Shown here: in pieces, positions 1 through 6,170 of the stretch
Position numbering within the stretch: position 1 is the stretch's first letter
Layout of the letters: every line of letters begins with the position of its first letter
Assembly: GCA_016791465.1 (NCBI GenBank)
Contig: JAEUWE010000027.1
Coordinates: 1 to 8,094 of the forward strand
Direction of reading: 5' to 3'
Length of the DNA: 8,094 bases
Source of the DNA: Pseudobdellovibrionaceae bacterium
GTDB taxonomy: Bacteria; Bdellovibrionota; Bdellovibrionia; Bdellovibrionales; JAMPXM01
Program-made: the position numbers and the translations under genes
The notes under the pieces: model-generated
Told to the model about the DNA's origin: nothing
Seen by the model: only the letters and a program-made list of their open reading frames with translations
Database searches by the model: none

Positions 1-874
1 CGGCACCGGGGCGGTTGGGAAGTTGGTCATCGTTAGAGAAAACGCTATCGGAAAAGAGAAAGAAGCCGGCGTTGGTTTCGCCGGCAGAGTCATCGGCAAG
101 AACATAGCGGTAGTTGAGAAGGCCTTTAAGGCCGCGCAGGGTGTAGAGTTTGGGCGTGATCGTCATGTCTTGGCTGCGCGAAATCGCCCAAAAAAACGGA
201 AGTCCGAAAGCGAAGTTTTCACTTTCAATATCGTACGATGGAAAGAGAAACCCTGTTTGGCGCTCGCTCTTGAGCGGGACGACCAGATAAGGAAGCCAAA
301 AGATTGGAAGTCCGCCAACTTTTAGAAACGAGTTTTTAATAAATGCGTAGCCGCCGATTTCGGCATCGATCGTGGAGCCGGTGAAGGCCCATGCCGCCGG
401 ACAGGTGGTGCATGCCGTGTAGTGGGCCTTCTCTGCAACATAATTTATGGAACCGGTCTTGCGTATCACTCGGCCTTCAAAGAGGACCTGGCCAGATTTG
501 ACAAAGCCATCGTAGATCGTCCCCGTGTTGTCGGCATAGGAGATCTCAGCCTGCTTGCCTTCCACGTAGGCCGATGGCGACGCGATGATGAGGTTGCCTT
601 GTGCTGAGATCATTTTTGTTTTGGCGCTGATGACCGCGCGGTCGCAGCGCAGAACCTGCCCTTCAAACTGCACCTGGACGTTGCCGACAAGTTCAACGGT
701 TTGCGCATCGTTGTCGCGAAACATTGTTTCGGCGGATATGAGAACTTGGCCTCCGCTTCCGGTCGTCAGGCGCGTCGTTGCAACGGCAAGTGCCTCTGCT
801 GAATAACCAAGCAGTGCGATTGCCAATGTATATGCAACGGTCAGTACCGCTCGTGCGGTGGGGCGAAAGTTCAT
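1..874 (-). CDS. lptD: LptD, LPS-assembly outer-membrane protein (N-terminal part, gene runs off left edge)
   Basis: This is the N-terminal 291 residues of the outer-membrane LPS translocon protein LptD, which with LptE inserts lipopolysaccharide into the outer leaflet. The reading frame is open to base 1 without a stop. Residues 1-30 look like a Sec signal peptide (R4/R8, hydrophobic core about 10-23, A-x-A site near 28-30). Residues about 42-135 form an OstA/LptA-like beta-jellyroll domain. From about 150 the LptD-specific region begins: YTACTTCP (152-159), GLPIFWLPYLVVP (188-200), RQTGFLFPSY (205-214), LPFFWAIS (225-232) and a TITPKLYTLRG stretch (238-248), all typical of the family. C155/C158 lie where E. 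coli LptD has C173, one of its disulfide cysteines. I chose ATG at 874 because an AAGG lies 8 nt upstream; an in-frame ATG at 880 is too close to it. It lies about 31 bp downstream of the cyclase, on the same strand. The beta-barrel and C-terminal cysteines are outside the window. Confidence 0.93.
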   Translation of the reverse strand, partial: MNFRPTARAVLTVAYTLAIALLGYSAEALAVATTRLTTGSGGQVLISAETMFRDNDAQTVELVGNVQVQFEGQVLRCDRAVISAKTKMISAQGNLIIASPSAYVEGKQAEISYADNTGTIYDGFVKSGQVLFEGRVIRKTGSINYVAEKAHYTACTTCPAAWAFTGSTIDAEIGGYAFIKNSFLKVGGLPIFWLPYLVVPLKSERQTGFLFPSYDIESENFAFGLPFFWAISRSQDMTITPKLYTLRGLKGLLNYRYVLADDSAGETNAGFFLFSDSVFSNDDQLPNRPGA

Positions 875-881
875 GACCATA

Positions 882-896
882 GCCTTGCCTAAAGGC
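882..896 (-). promoter_or_regulatory. Small hairpin covering the lptD ribosome binding site
   Basis: On the minus strand GCCTT (896-892), loop TAGGC and AAGGC (886-882) form a 5-bp stem in the short gap between the cyclase stop (906) and the lptD start (874). The 3' arm contains the AAGG that is the best Shine-Dalgarno candidate for lptD. The stem could limit free initiation and favour coupling to ribosomes finishing the cyclase. It is short enough to be chance; the regulatory role is inference. Confidence 0.3.
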
Positions 897-905
897 GAGA
901 CTCTG

Positions 906-3900
906 TCATTTCGTTTTCATGGTGTAAACGCCGTCCCAGTCGCCGGCTGGCGGCTCTTCCAGGTAGTCATTGCAGCGTTCGATGTAAAGTTGAGCAACTT
1001 TGTCATCGGGAATCACATTGAGGACATCGGCAAAGCGCGCGATTGCGTCGGAGAACTTTCGCTCGTGGTAAAGCGCAAAGCCTTGATTGTATGCCGGTAG
1101 AATCGACAACATGACCTCGGGAGTCTGGAGTTCGCCTTTGGTTTTTGTGCCAAGCAATTCAAAAATGCGTACGGGTTGAGCCTTACCTTTGACGCGAACC
1201 CAGTCGACCTCGCGCATGTCGAAATTGTTTTCGATTTTACGCATTGTGAATTCGCTGATGATAATTCGGGTGCCGTACTCTTTATTGATGCCCTCAAGGC
1301 GTGAGCCCAGGTTGACGGAATCGCCCATGACCGTATAGCTGCGTACGATATTGGAGCCCATGTTGCCAACACTCATGTCGCCTGTGTTGAGACCAATTCC
1401 GATGTCGATCGCGGGCAGTCCGCGTTTCTGATAGTCCGCTTGCAGCTCTTTGAGTTTGCGGATCATTTTAAGTGCGCAGGTGGCGGCACGATCGGCATGG
1501 TCTGGGAGTGAAATCGGTGCGCCCCAGAATGCCATGATCGCATCCCCCATATACTTGTCGAGTGTTCCTTTGGTCTCAAACACGAGGTCGGTCATCGGGG
1601 TCAGATAGCTATTGAGAAGATCTGAGAGTGCACGTGGATCGAGTCGCTCTGAGATCGTCGTGAAGCCTCGAACGTCGGAAAACATCACAGTGAGCTCTTG
1701 CTTTTTTCCGCCAAGCTCAATGTTCTCGGGATCGCGTAGGATTTCGTCGACGATCGCTGGTGAGACGTATTTTGCGAAGGTGCCTTTAAGCTCCTGCTTT
1801 TTTCTTTCTTCTGTGAAGTATTTGTAGAAGGTGATCGTCACGAAAAGAAAGAAGACAGTAAACAGTGGGAGAGCAACGTTGATCAGGTAACCGTTTGCAA
1901 AGAGAAGGTAGCGATCGATTGAATAGATCCCGAATAGAGTTGCGGCGGTTGCAACGAGTCCGCCGACGGATTCAAGCCAGGTCAGAACGGCCGCCATGGC
2001 GAGTCCGCCAACAAGGATAATGAGCCACATTGTGGACTCTTCCTGTGGGTGGATGCGCATGAAGCCGGGGCTTGTTTTGTTTGTTGGAAGGCCGGCGGCG
2101 CGAGCGCTTTCAGTCAAAAGATTCGATAGAGCGTTGGCGTGTGTTTCAACTCCGGGATAGTTTTCTTCAAATGGCGTCAAGCGAAGGTCGTATACGCCGA
2201 TGGCAGTGGCGCCGACGATGAGGATTTTGTCTTTGAGGAAAGTCTTGCGGTCGACCATACGTGTGCTGAGGCCTGCGGCGCCAGTTTTTTCGTCTCGCAA
2301 GTATTGTGAGACAGCGATATCTCGTTTGTCGTCGAGGATTGAAGCTGCGCTGACATAGGGGAACATCTGCTGGGGGCCGGAGTAATTGATGATCATGCGA
2401 CCAAGCTCATCGACGGGAACTTTCAGCGTCGTTTCGCCCTCTTTGTTGAGAATCTCAAGAGATTGTATGACTCGTCGTTTTGACTCGGCCCGGCCCACGG
2501 CCTCGGGGCCAATTTTAAAGCGCATGGAGGCTTTCCGATCGAGAAGAAATGCCTTGAGCGCAAGTGATGGAATGTAGTTGTGGCCTCGGCGCGAGAGAAG
2601 CTGTGTTCGGCGAACTGTGCCATCGGTATCGAGGATCGCGTTGAAGTAGCCGGTGTGCTTCGTATTGGCGGCCAACTCGCGAATGCTCACCCAAGTTCGC
2701 GCAATATTGGGAATTGAAAGTGGAAGGCTTAAAGCGCGCCATTGCTTGAGTTTTTGTTCGAGCTCAGGACTGCCGGGGGGCCATTTGAGGTCTTTGAGAA
2801 GCGAGTCAAAACTCTGGCCAGTCCACATGGCGTCAAGGTCGTCGCCGGCGGACTTGAATCGTTCGGCAAACTTTTCTTTCCAGAGTAGCTCGTCGTTGGG
2901 CGTGAGAAATCGCTGGCAGTACTCATTGGACGCTCTTAAGAGTCGCGCGCGGAGATCGACGATTTCGTGTTTTGAGATCGAACGTAAAACGACATCGAAG
3001 ATCTGGAGGATCATCGGTCGATTTGCGAATCGCTTCATTGAATCATCGCTTGTCAGTAGATCAAACAGTGTCTGCTCGTCGCCGATGTTGGCGACAACGA
3101 ACAGGGTGGGGATGATTTCACTTGGGAAATGAATTTCGACATCGGCAAGATTTTGCCGGATTCGCTCCAGCGCGGAAGTGTTGTTGTCGAACCATTCCTG
3201 GGCGGCATTGACCTCGAGAAGAGTATGGTAACTCGAAACCTGTTTGAGGAGGGTGGTCGGGATGCGTTCGTCAGAGGTCTTGGCTTCTTCGACGATTGGG
3301 AAGATCTCTTCTTTTTCCCAATATCGTTTTTCATTGGTGCGTTCATAGTGAGCATCGATGCAGTCGTCACGCAACGGATTGAGTGAAACGCCGACGTCAT
3401 AGCTCTCAAGATCGAAATAGGTCCCCATGACGACAGCGTCCTGGTACAGGCCAAGAGTATCGGCGAACTTCTGATCGCTATTGTTTGCTGCCATCTCTTT
3501 ATCGATGAGTTCATTGGCTTCGGGGGAGAGCTGTTTTTGTTTGGCGAGGCTTTGCTTGAGGAGCGAGAGAGTTTTGACGGAAGAGTTGGGGTCGGGCTCT
3601 GAAAAGACCACGTCGAATGCGACTACTTTGGCGCCAGCGTCGACTGCGGACTCGATAAGACGGCCGATTTTCTCACGCGGCCAGGGCCAGCGACCTTCGC
3701 GTTCAATGGAGTTCTCATCGATGGCCAGAATGGCGACACGGTCGCTGCCGGGTGCCTCGCCGCGGTTGACGAGACGGAAGTCGATCGATTTGAGGTAGAT
3801 CTGATTGAGGATGTTGACGATGGAACCCTCGCGCGCGTCGGCACCATCGTGCTGAGAGGCGTAGAACTTGAGTGTGAGCCAAGTCATTGTGAGTGTGAGG

Positions 3901-3989
3901 ATCACACCCACCGTCATCGGTGAGGCGAGAAAGCCAAAAAGGCGGGTGAGTTTAGCGAGGACGCCAGTCTGTTTTTGTTTATCAGCCAT
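906..3989 (-). CDS. CHASE2-domain class III adenylate cyclase with enlarged periplasmic region and C-terminal TPR
   Basis: A 1027-residue membrane-bound class III nucleotide cyclase, predicted to make cAMP from ATP. TM1 is about 24-43. The CHASE2 sensor starts near 65, with conserved blocks IDENSI (90-95), GRWPWPR (99-105), GAKVVAFDVVFSEPD (119-133), then GYFN...DTDGTVRR (447-461) and TPF...YPGVETHAN (605-619). Between about 194 and 443 sits a charged, mostly helical insert. Three TM helices follow (about 654-671, 675-691, 703-721), a linker helix (722-750) and the catalytic domain (about 765-946). Metal-binding aspartates are D772 (FSDVRGFT) and D816 (DKYMGDA); K812 and T886 are the substrate-specifying pair, pointing to ATP and class IIIb; N893 and R897 are the transition-state residues. 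Every key residue is present, so the enzyme should be active. Residues 964-1000 look like a TPR, ending in a DWDGVY motif (1017-1022). The start has only a weak GAG-type ribosome site. It lies between the coiled-coil gene and lptD on the same strand. Confidence 0.93.
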   Translation of the reverse strand: MADKQKQTGVLAKLTRLFGFLASPMTVGVILTLTMTWLTLKFYASQHDGADAREGSIVNILNQIYLKSIDFRLVNRGEAPGSDRVAILAIDENSIEREGRWPWPREKIGRLIESAVDAGAKVVAFDVVFSEPDPNSSVKTLSLLKQSLAKQKQLSPEANELIDKEMAANNSDQKFADTLGLYQDAVVMGTYFDLESYDVGVSLNPLRDDCIDAHYERTNEKRYWEKEEIFPIVEEAKTSDERIPTTLLKQVSSYHTLLEVNAAQEWFDNNTSALERIRQNLADVEIHFPSEIIPTLFVVANIGDEQTLFDLLTSDDSMKRFANRPMILQIFDVVLRSISKHEIVDLRARLLRASNEYCQRFLTPNDELLWKEKFAERFKSAGDDLDAMWTGQSFDSLLKDLKWPPGSPELEQKLKQWRALSLPLSIPNIARTWVSIRELAANTKHTGYFNAILDTDGTVRRTQLLSRRGHNYIPSLALKAFLLDRKASMRFKIGPEAVGRAESKRRVIQSLEILNKEGETTLKVPVDELGRMIINYSGPQQMFPYVSAASILDDKRDIAVSQYLRDEKTGAAGLSTRMVDRKTFLKDKILIVGATAIGVYDLRLTPFEENYPGVETHANALSNLLTESARAAGLPTNKTSPGFMRIHPQEESTMWLIILVGGLAMAAVLTWLESVGGLVATAATLFGIYSIDRYLLFANGYLINVALPLFTVFFLFVTITFYKYFTEERKKQELKGTFAKYVSPAIVDEILRDPENIELGGKKQELTVMFSDVRGFTTISERLDPRALSDLLNSYLTPMTDLVFETKGTLDKYMGDAIMAFWGAPISLPDHADRAATCALKMIRKLKELQADYQKRGLPAIDIGIGLNTGDMSVGNMGSNIVRSYTVMGDSVNLGSRLEGINKEYGTRIIISEFTMRKIENNFDMREVDWVRVKGKAQPVRIFELLGTKTKGELQTPEVMLSILPAYNQGFALYHERKFSDAIARFADVLNVIPDDKVAQLYIERCNDYLEEPPAGDWDGVYTMKTK

Positions 3990-4032
3990 CTGCGCTCATA
4001 GCATAGCGAGACTTGGTGATTGGCGTCGAGTC

Positions 4033-4056
4033 TGAGGGCGCGAAATCTGGCCCTCA
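4033..4056. other. Inverted repeat in the gap between coiled-coil and cyclase genes
   Basis: TGAGGGC (4033-4039) and GCCCTCA (4050-4056) form a perfect 7-bp inverted repeat around a 10-base spacer, in the 103-bp gap. Read on the minus strand it is followed by GACTCG rather than a run of T, so it is not a standard intrinsic terminator for the coiled-coil gene. It may be an attenuating or mRNA-processing hairpin or an operator. In the plus direction it is followed by an AT-rich stretch, but no plus-strand gene ends here. Confidence 0.4.
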
Positions 4057-4092
4057 CTTTATTAAATTTGTTTAGGTGACCATGCCTGTCGT

Positions 4093-5370
4093 TTAGTCGA
4101 TTGTGCGGTCGACTTTTGAGTCGATTTTGGCGGGATCGATACCAAAGGCGCGCATTTCAAGATCAGACAGGATGAGATCGAGCTTCTTGAGTTTGGCGTT
4201 TTGTTCGCTGTCGCTTTGGGCGGATTCGACAAAACCAACTTGGTCAAGGGCTTGGTCGGCGATGCGAACGTGCTCTGCCTCACGCTTTTCCATGAGCTTT
4301 TTAGAGAGTTCGGCATTGAGCTTCTCAAGAGCCTCATTCTTCGATTCAAGAGCCTGGGCGCGAAGGCTGGTTTCTTTCCAGATCTCGCGCATGCTTTGCA
4401 GCTGGGATGTCGCCTTCGTTTGTTCAGCCTCAAGTCCGTGCAGTCTCTCTTCAAGTTCATCTTTAAATCGGCGTTGAGTTTCGTTCGAGGCTCGAAGAGT
4501 GGCGCATTCTTTTGCAAGGTCCTCAATCGTACCGCGCAGGCGAACGGTCTCGACCTTGAGTTGATCTTCTAGCTCTTCTGAGCGTCGCTCAAAGAACACG
4601 CGCTCATTGGCGGTGCGCGCAGTTTCGGACGTCATACGATCAAGCGTCGCCGCTTTTTCATTTGCTTTTGCGAGGTCGCCCTGTGTGGTTTTGAGTTCTT
4701 TATTGAGATTTTGAATCGCCGTCTCATACTGCTCAACGAGACGTGCGCGGTCTTTCTCAAAGCCCCCTGTTTTGCGATCCGCTTCAGCGCGTGAGTGTTG
4801 AAGCTCTTGGCGCAGAACTGAAAGCGCGGCATTGAGGCGTTCGATTTCACGTGAATGAGAGTCGAGCTGTTGAGTCAGGGTTGTGATTTGCGCATTGCGG
4901 TCTGCAATGGCGGGTCGAACCCAGCGTTCAAGGCGGCGTTTGAGGGCGCCCATCTGTTTCTCGCGGGTGAGAAGCGCGAGGTTGAAGTCGCGATTCTTTT
5001 TGTGGAGCTCGGTATTCTCGAGTCTTGTGAACGCCAGATCTTCGGTGAGTCGCTCGAGGCGGCCATCGAGAAGAGACGACTTTTCGGCGAAGGCGCGGTC
5101 TTTTTCGCGGAGAATTTCAATTTGCGATGTCAGACTTTGACGGGCGAGCTCGGCCTCCTCGAGTTCGAGTTCAAGCTCAACGAGTTGGCCCTCGAGCTGT
5201 GAGTTGCGGCGGATGTGAACCTTGAGCCGACTCGACAGGTCTTCGTTGTGACTGATGAGAGTCTCGACGGTTGCCGAATGCAGGATGCGAGGCGGAATTC
5301 GATCGAGCGACGGAGGTTGCGGCACATCCATCGGTAGGGGAAGGTTCTCGATCATGATGTCATTTGCCAT
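4093..5370 (-). CDS. Coiled-coil protein of unknown function
   Basis: I do not recognise a named family. The 425-residue product has no signal peptide or membrane segment and should be cytoplasmic. Residues 1-35 are proline-rich (PLPMDVPQPPSLDRIPPR, 11-28) and probably disordered. From about 36 to 148 and 156 to 375 it is nearly continuous heptad-like coiled coil, rich in Glu, Lys, Arg, Leu and Gln. The two coils are split by a WVRPA segment (150-154) that should make a kink or hinge. A less regular C-terminal tail (376-425) carries a short helix, LKKLDLILSDLEMR (394-407). There is one cysteine (C289). The start is very well supported: AGGAGG lies 6 nt upstream of the ATG. Position as first gene of a likely coiled-coil/cyclase/lptD transcription unit hints at an envelope or cell-architecture scaffold, but general similarity to SMC, myosin or tropomyosin-like coils says nothing specific. 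The existence of the gene is secure; function is unknown. Confidence 0.85.
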   Translation of the reverse strand: MANDIMIENLPLPMDVPQPPSLDRIPPRILHSATVETLISHNEDLSSRLKVHIRRNSQLEGQLVELELELEEAELARQSLTSQIEILREKDRAFAEKSSLLDGRLERLTEDLAFTRLENTELHKKNRDFNLALLTREKQMGALKRRLERWVRPAIADRNAQITTLTQQLDSHSREIERLNAALSVLRQELQHSRAEADRKTGGFEKDRARLVEQYETAIQNLNKELKTTQGDLAKANEKAATLDRMTSETARTANERVFFERRSEELEDQLKVETVRLRGTIEDLAKECATLRASNETQRRFKDELEERLHGLEAEQTKATSQLQSMREIWKETSLRAQALESKNEALEKLNAELSKKLMEKREAEHVRIADQALDQVGFVESAQSDSEQNAKLKKLDLILSDLEMRAFGIDPAKIDSKVDRTID

Positions 5371-5376
5371 TCATAG

Positions 5377-5382
5377 CCTCCT
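5377..5382 (-). promoter_or_regulatory. Consensus Shine-Dalgarno for the coiled-coil gene
   Basis: On the minus strand a perfect AGGAGG lies 6 nt upstream of the ATG at 5370. It fixes the start and predicts strong translation; it is the only consensus ribosome site among the five genes whose starts are in the window. Confidence 0.85.
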
Positions 5383-5451
5383 CTTCGTCCTTGAAGAGAT
5401 GAGCGGGACCTTAGGATCAGCGTCTCAGGCCAGTCGAGTCGAGTCAAATTT

Positions 5452-5465
5452 CAGACTGAAGTCTG
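5452..5465. promoter_or_regulatory. 14-bp palindrome, candidate operator in divergent region
   Basis: CAGACT-GA-AGTCTG is a perfect 6-bp dyad around a 2-bp centre, near the middle of the divergent gap between the coiled-coil gene (minus) and the small membrane protein gene (plus). A symmetrical site this tight is more like a dimeric repressor or activator site than an RNA hairpin. No regulator gene is nearby to match it. Confidence 0.35.
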
Positions 5466-5474
5466 TTTCATCGA

Positions 5475-5519
5475 GCTGGACAAGGGTCCAGCTTGGCGTC
5501 TCAGACCTGGACAAGGGTC
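5475..5519. repeat. Tandem 13-bp direct repeat, first copy inside a perfect hairpin dyad
   Basis: CTGGACAAGGGTC occurs at 5476-5488 and again at 5507-5519, 31 bp apart, close to three helical turns. The first copy sits in a perfect 7-bp inverted repeat, GCTGGAC (5475-5481), loop AAGG, GTCCAGC (5486-5492). The second copy has a shorter dyad, GACC/GGTC. Both lie upstream of the ATG at 5553, so they could be paired protein-binding sites or a leader structure for the small membrane protein gene. Confidence 0.5.
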
Positions 5520-5552
5520 AAGTCGCGGAGCCGTCTCGCCGACACGAAAGAC

Positions 5553-6167
5553 ATGGGTGAGCCGAAGATCGGTATGAATGACAAAGACCGTGAGTTGATT
5601 GCGCTCGCGGAGAAATCGAGCCAGAACGACGCTGTTTCGGCGATGAAGCAGCAAATGAAGGCCAGCGTCCAGCAGATGGGCTCTGGGGACAATCTGCGCC
5701 ACGCGATTCTCACGCTTGTCGTTGAGGAGCAGTACGATCGTGCTATTCGCGAGATTGAAAACTATCTCGAATCAAAGCCGGACTTTCCACAATTTCGTGA
5801 ACGCGCCGAACGTTATGTTGGATACTGTGTTGAGCTTATTCATGCTGTTAAGGCGAAGCGGAGTTTTCCGGGTTGGAATGCTTTGAATATGTCAAAGCAG
5901 CGAGATCTCTTTGAGAAAGCTCTTGATCATTTTGAAGACCTGAAGCTGACTCTCACAAAAATTGAAGTTATTGAAAAAGAAGTTCGAGTCGAAGATGTTC
6001 GGTCTACAGTATGGGTTATCAAGACGGCGGCGATCTGTGTCTTTGCGCTTGTTGTCTTTGTTTTTATGCGCGAATTTTTGCGTTCGATTTTGCCGACGAT
6101 GGGAAGTCTTTTGGAGTCGAGTACCGACTCCTTGGTGAATCTTATTTTCGACAAGCTCGGAATTTAA
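5553..6167 (+). CDS. Small helical (TPR-like) protein with one C-terminal membrane segment, unknown function
   Basis: A 204-residue protein I cannot assign to a family. Residues 1-45 are polar and Gln/Met/Lys-rich. Residues 46-140 are helical and resemble degenerate TPR-type repeats: NLRHAILTLVVEEQYDRAIREIENYLESK reads like a TPR pair (47-75), followed by helices at about 78-103 and 114-145. One strong TM helix lies at about 153-172, followed by an amphipathic tail of about 30 residues. There is no signal peptide, so the helical domain is probably cytoplasmic and membrane-anchored. The start is uncertain: ATG at 5553 has only a weak purine-rich site, ATG at 5574 is equally weak, and TTG at 5493 has AAGGG 6 nt upstream but would add an unconvincing Arg/Ser/Thr-rich leader. 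It diverges from the coiled-coil gene and ends 3 bp from the convergent VKOR-DsbA gene. A role as a TPR adaptor at the inner membrane is a guess. Confidence 0.75.
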   Translation: MGEPKIGMNDKDRELIALAEKSSQNDAVSAMKQQMKASVQQMGSGDNLRHAILTLVVEEQYDRAIREIENYLESKPDFPQFRERAERYVGYCVELIHAVKAKRSFPGWNALNMSKQRDLFEKALDHFEDLKLTLTKIEVIEKEVRVEDVRSTVWVIKTAAICVFALVVFVFMREFLRSILPTMGSLLESSTDSLVNLIFDKLGI

Positions 6168-6170
6168 ACT

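Noticed and set aside
23..325. Plus-strand open frame of 100 codons at the left end
   Set aside because: Antisense to lptD, whose minus-strand translation matches the family along its full length.
2653..3132. Open frame of 159 codons on the plus strand
   Set aside because: Lies wholly antisense to the CHASE2 cyclase; Ser/Arg-rich low-complexity translation and no ribosome site, so it is a shadow of the true gene.
4033..4056. Intrinsic terminator for the coiled-coil gene
   Set aside because: The stem is real, but no T-run follows on the minus strand, so termination is not supported.
4103..4572. Two plus-strand open frames of about 120 codons
   Set aside because: Antisense to the coiled-coil gene; Leu/Phe/Ser-rich translations are the expected mirror of Glu/Lys/Leu-rich coils.
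5432..5445. Tandem AGTCG repeat (2.8 copies)
   Set aside because: Too short and low-copy to separate from chance in a region already rich in GTC/GAC words.
5493..5552. TTG start extending the small membrane protein by 20 residues
   Set aside because: An AAGGG precedes it at good spacing, but the added Arg/Ser/Thr-rich stretch looks non-coding and would translate through the second repeat copy; kept as an alternative only.
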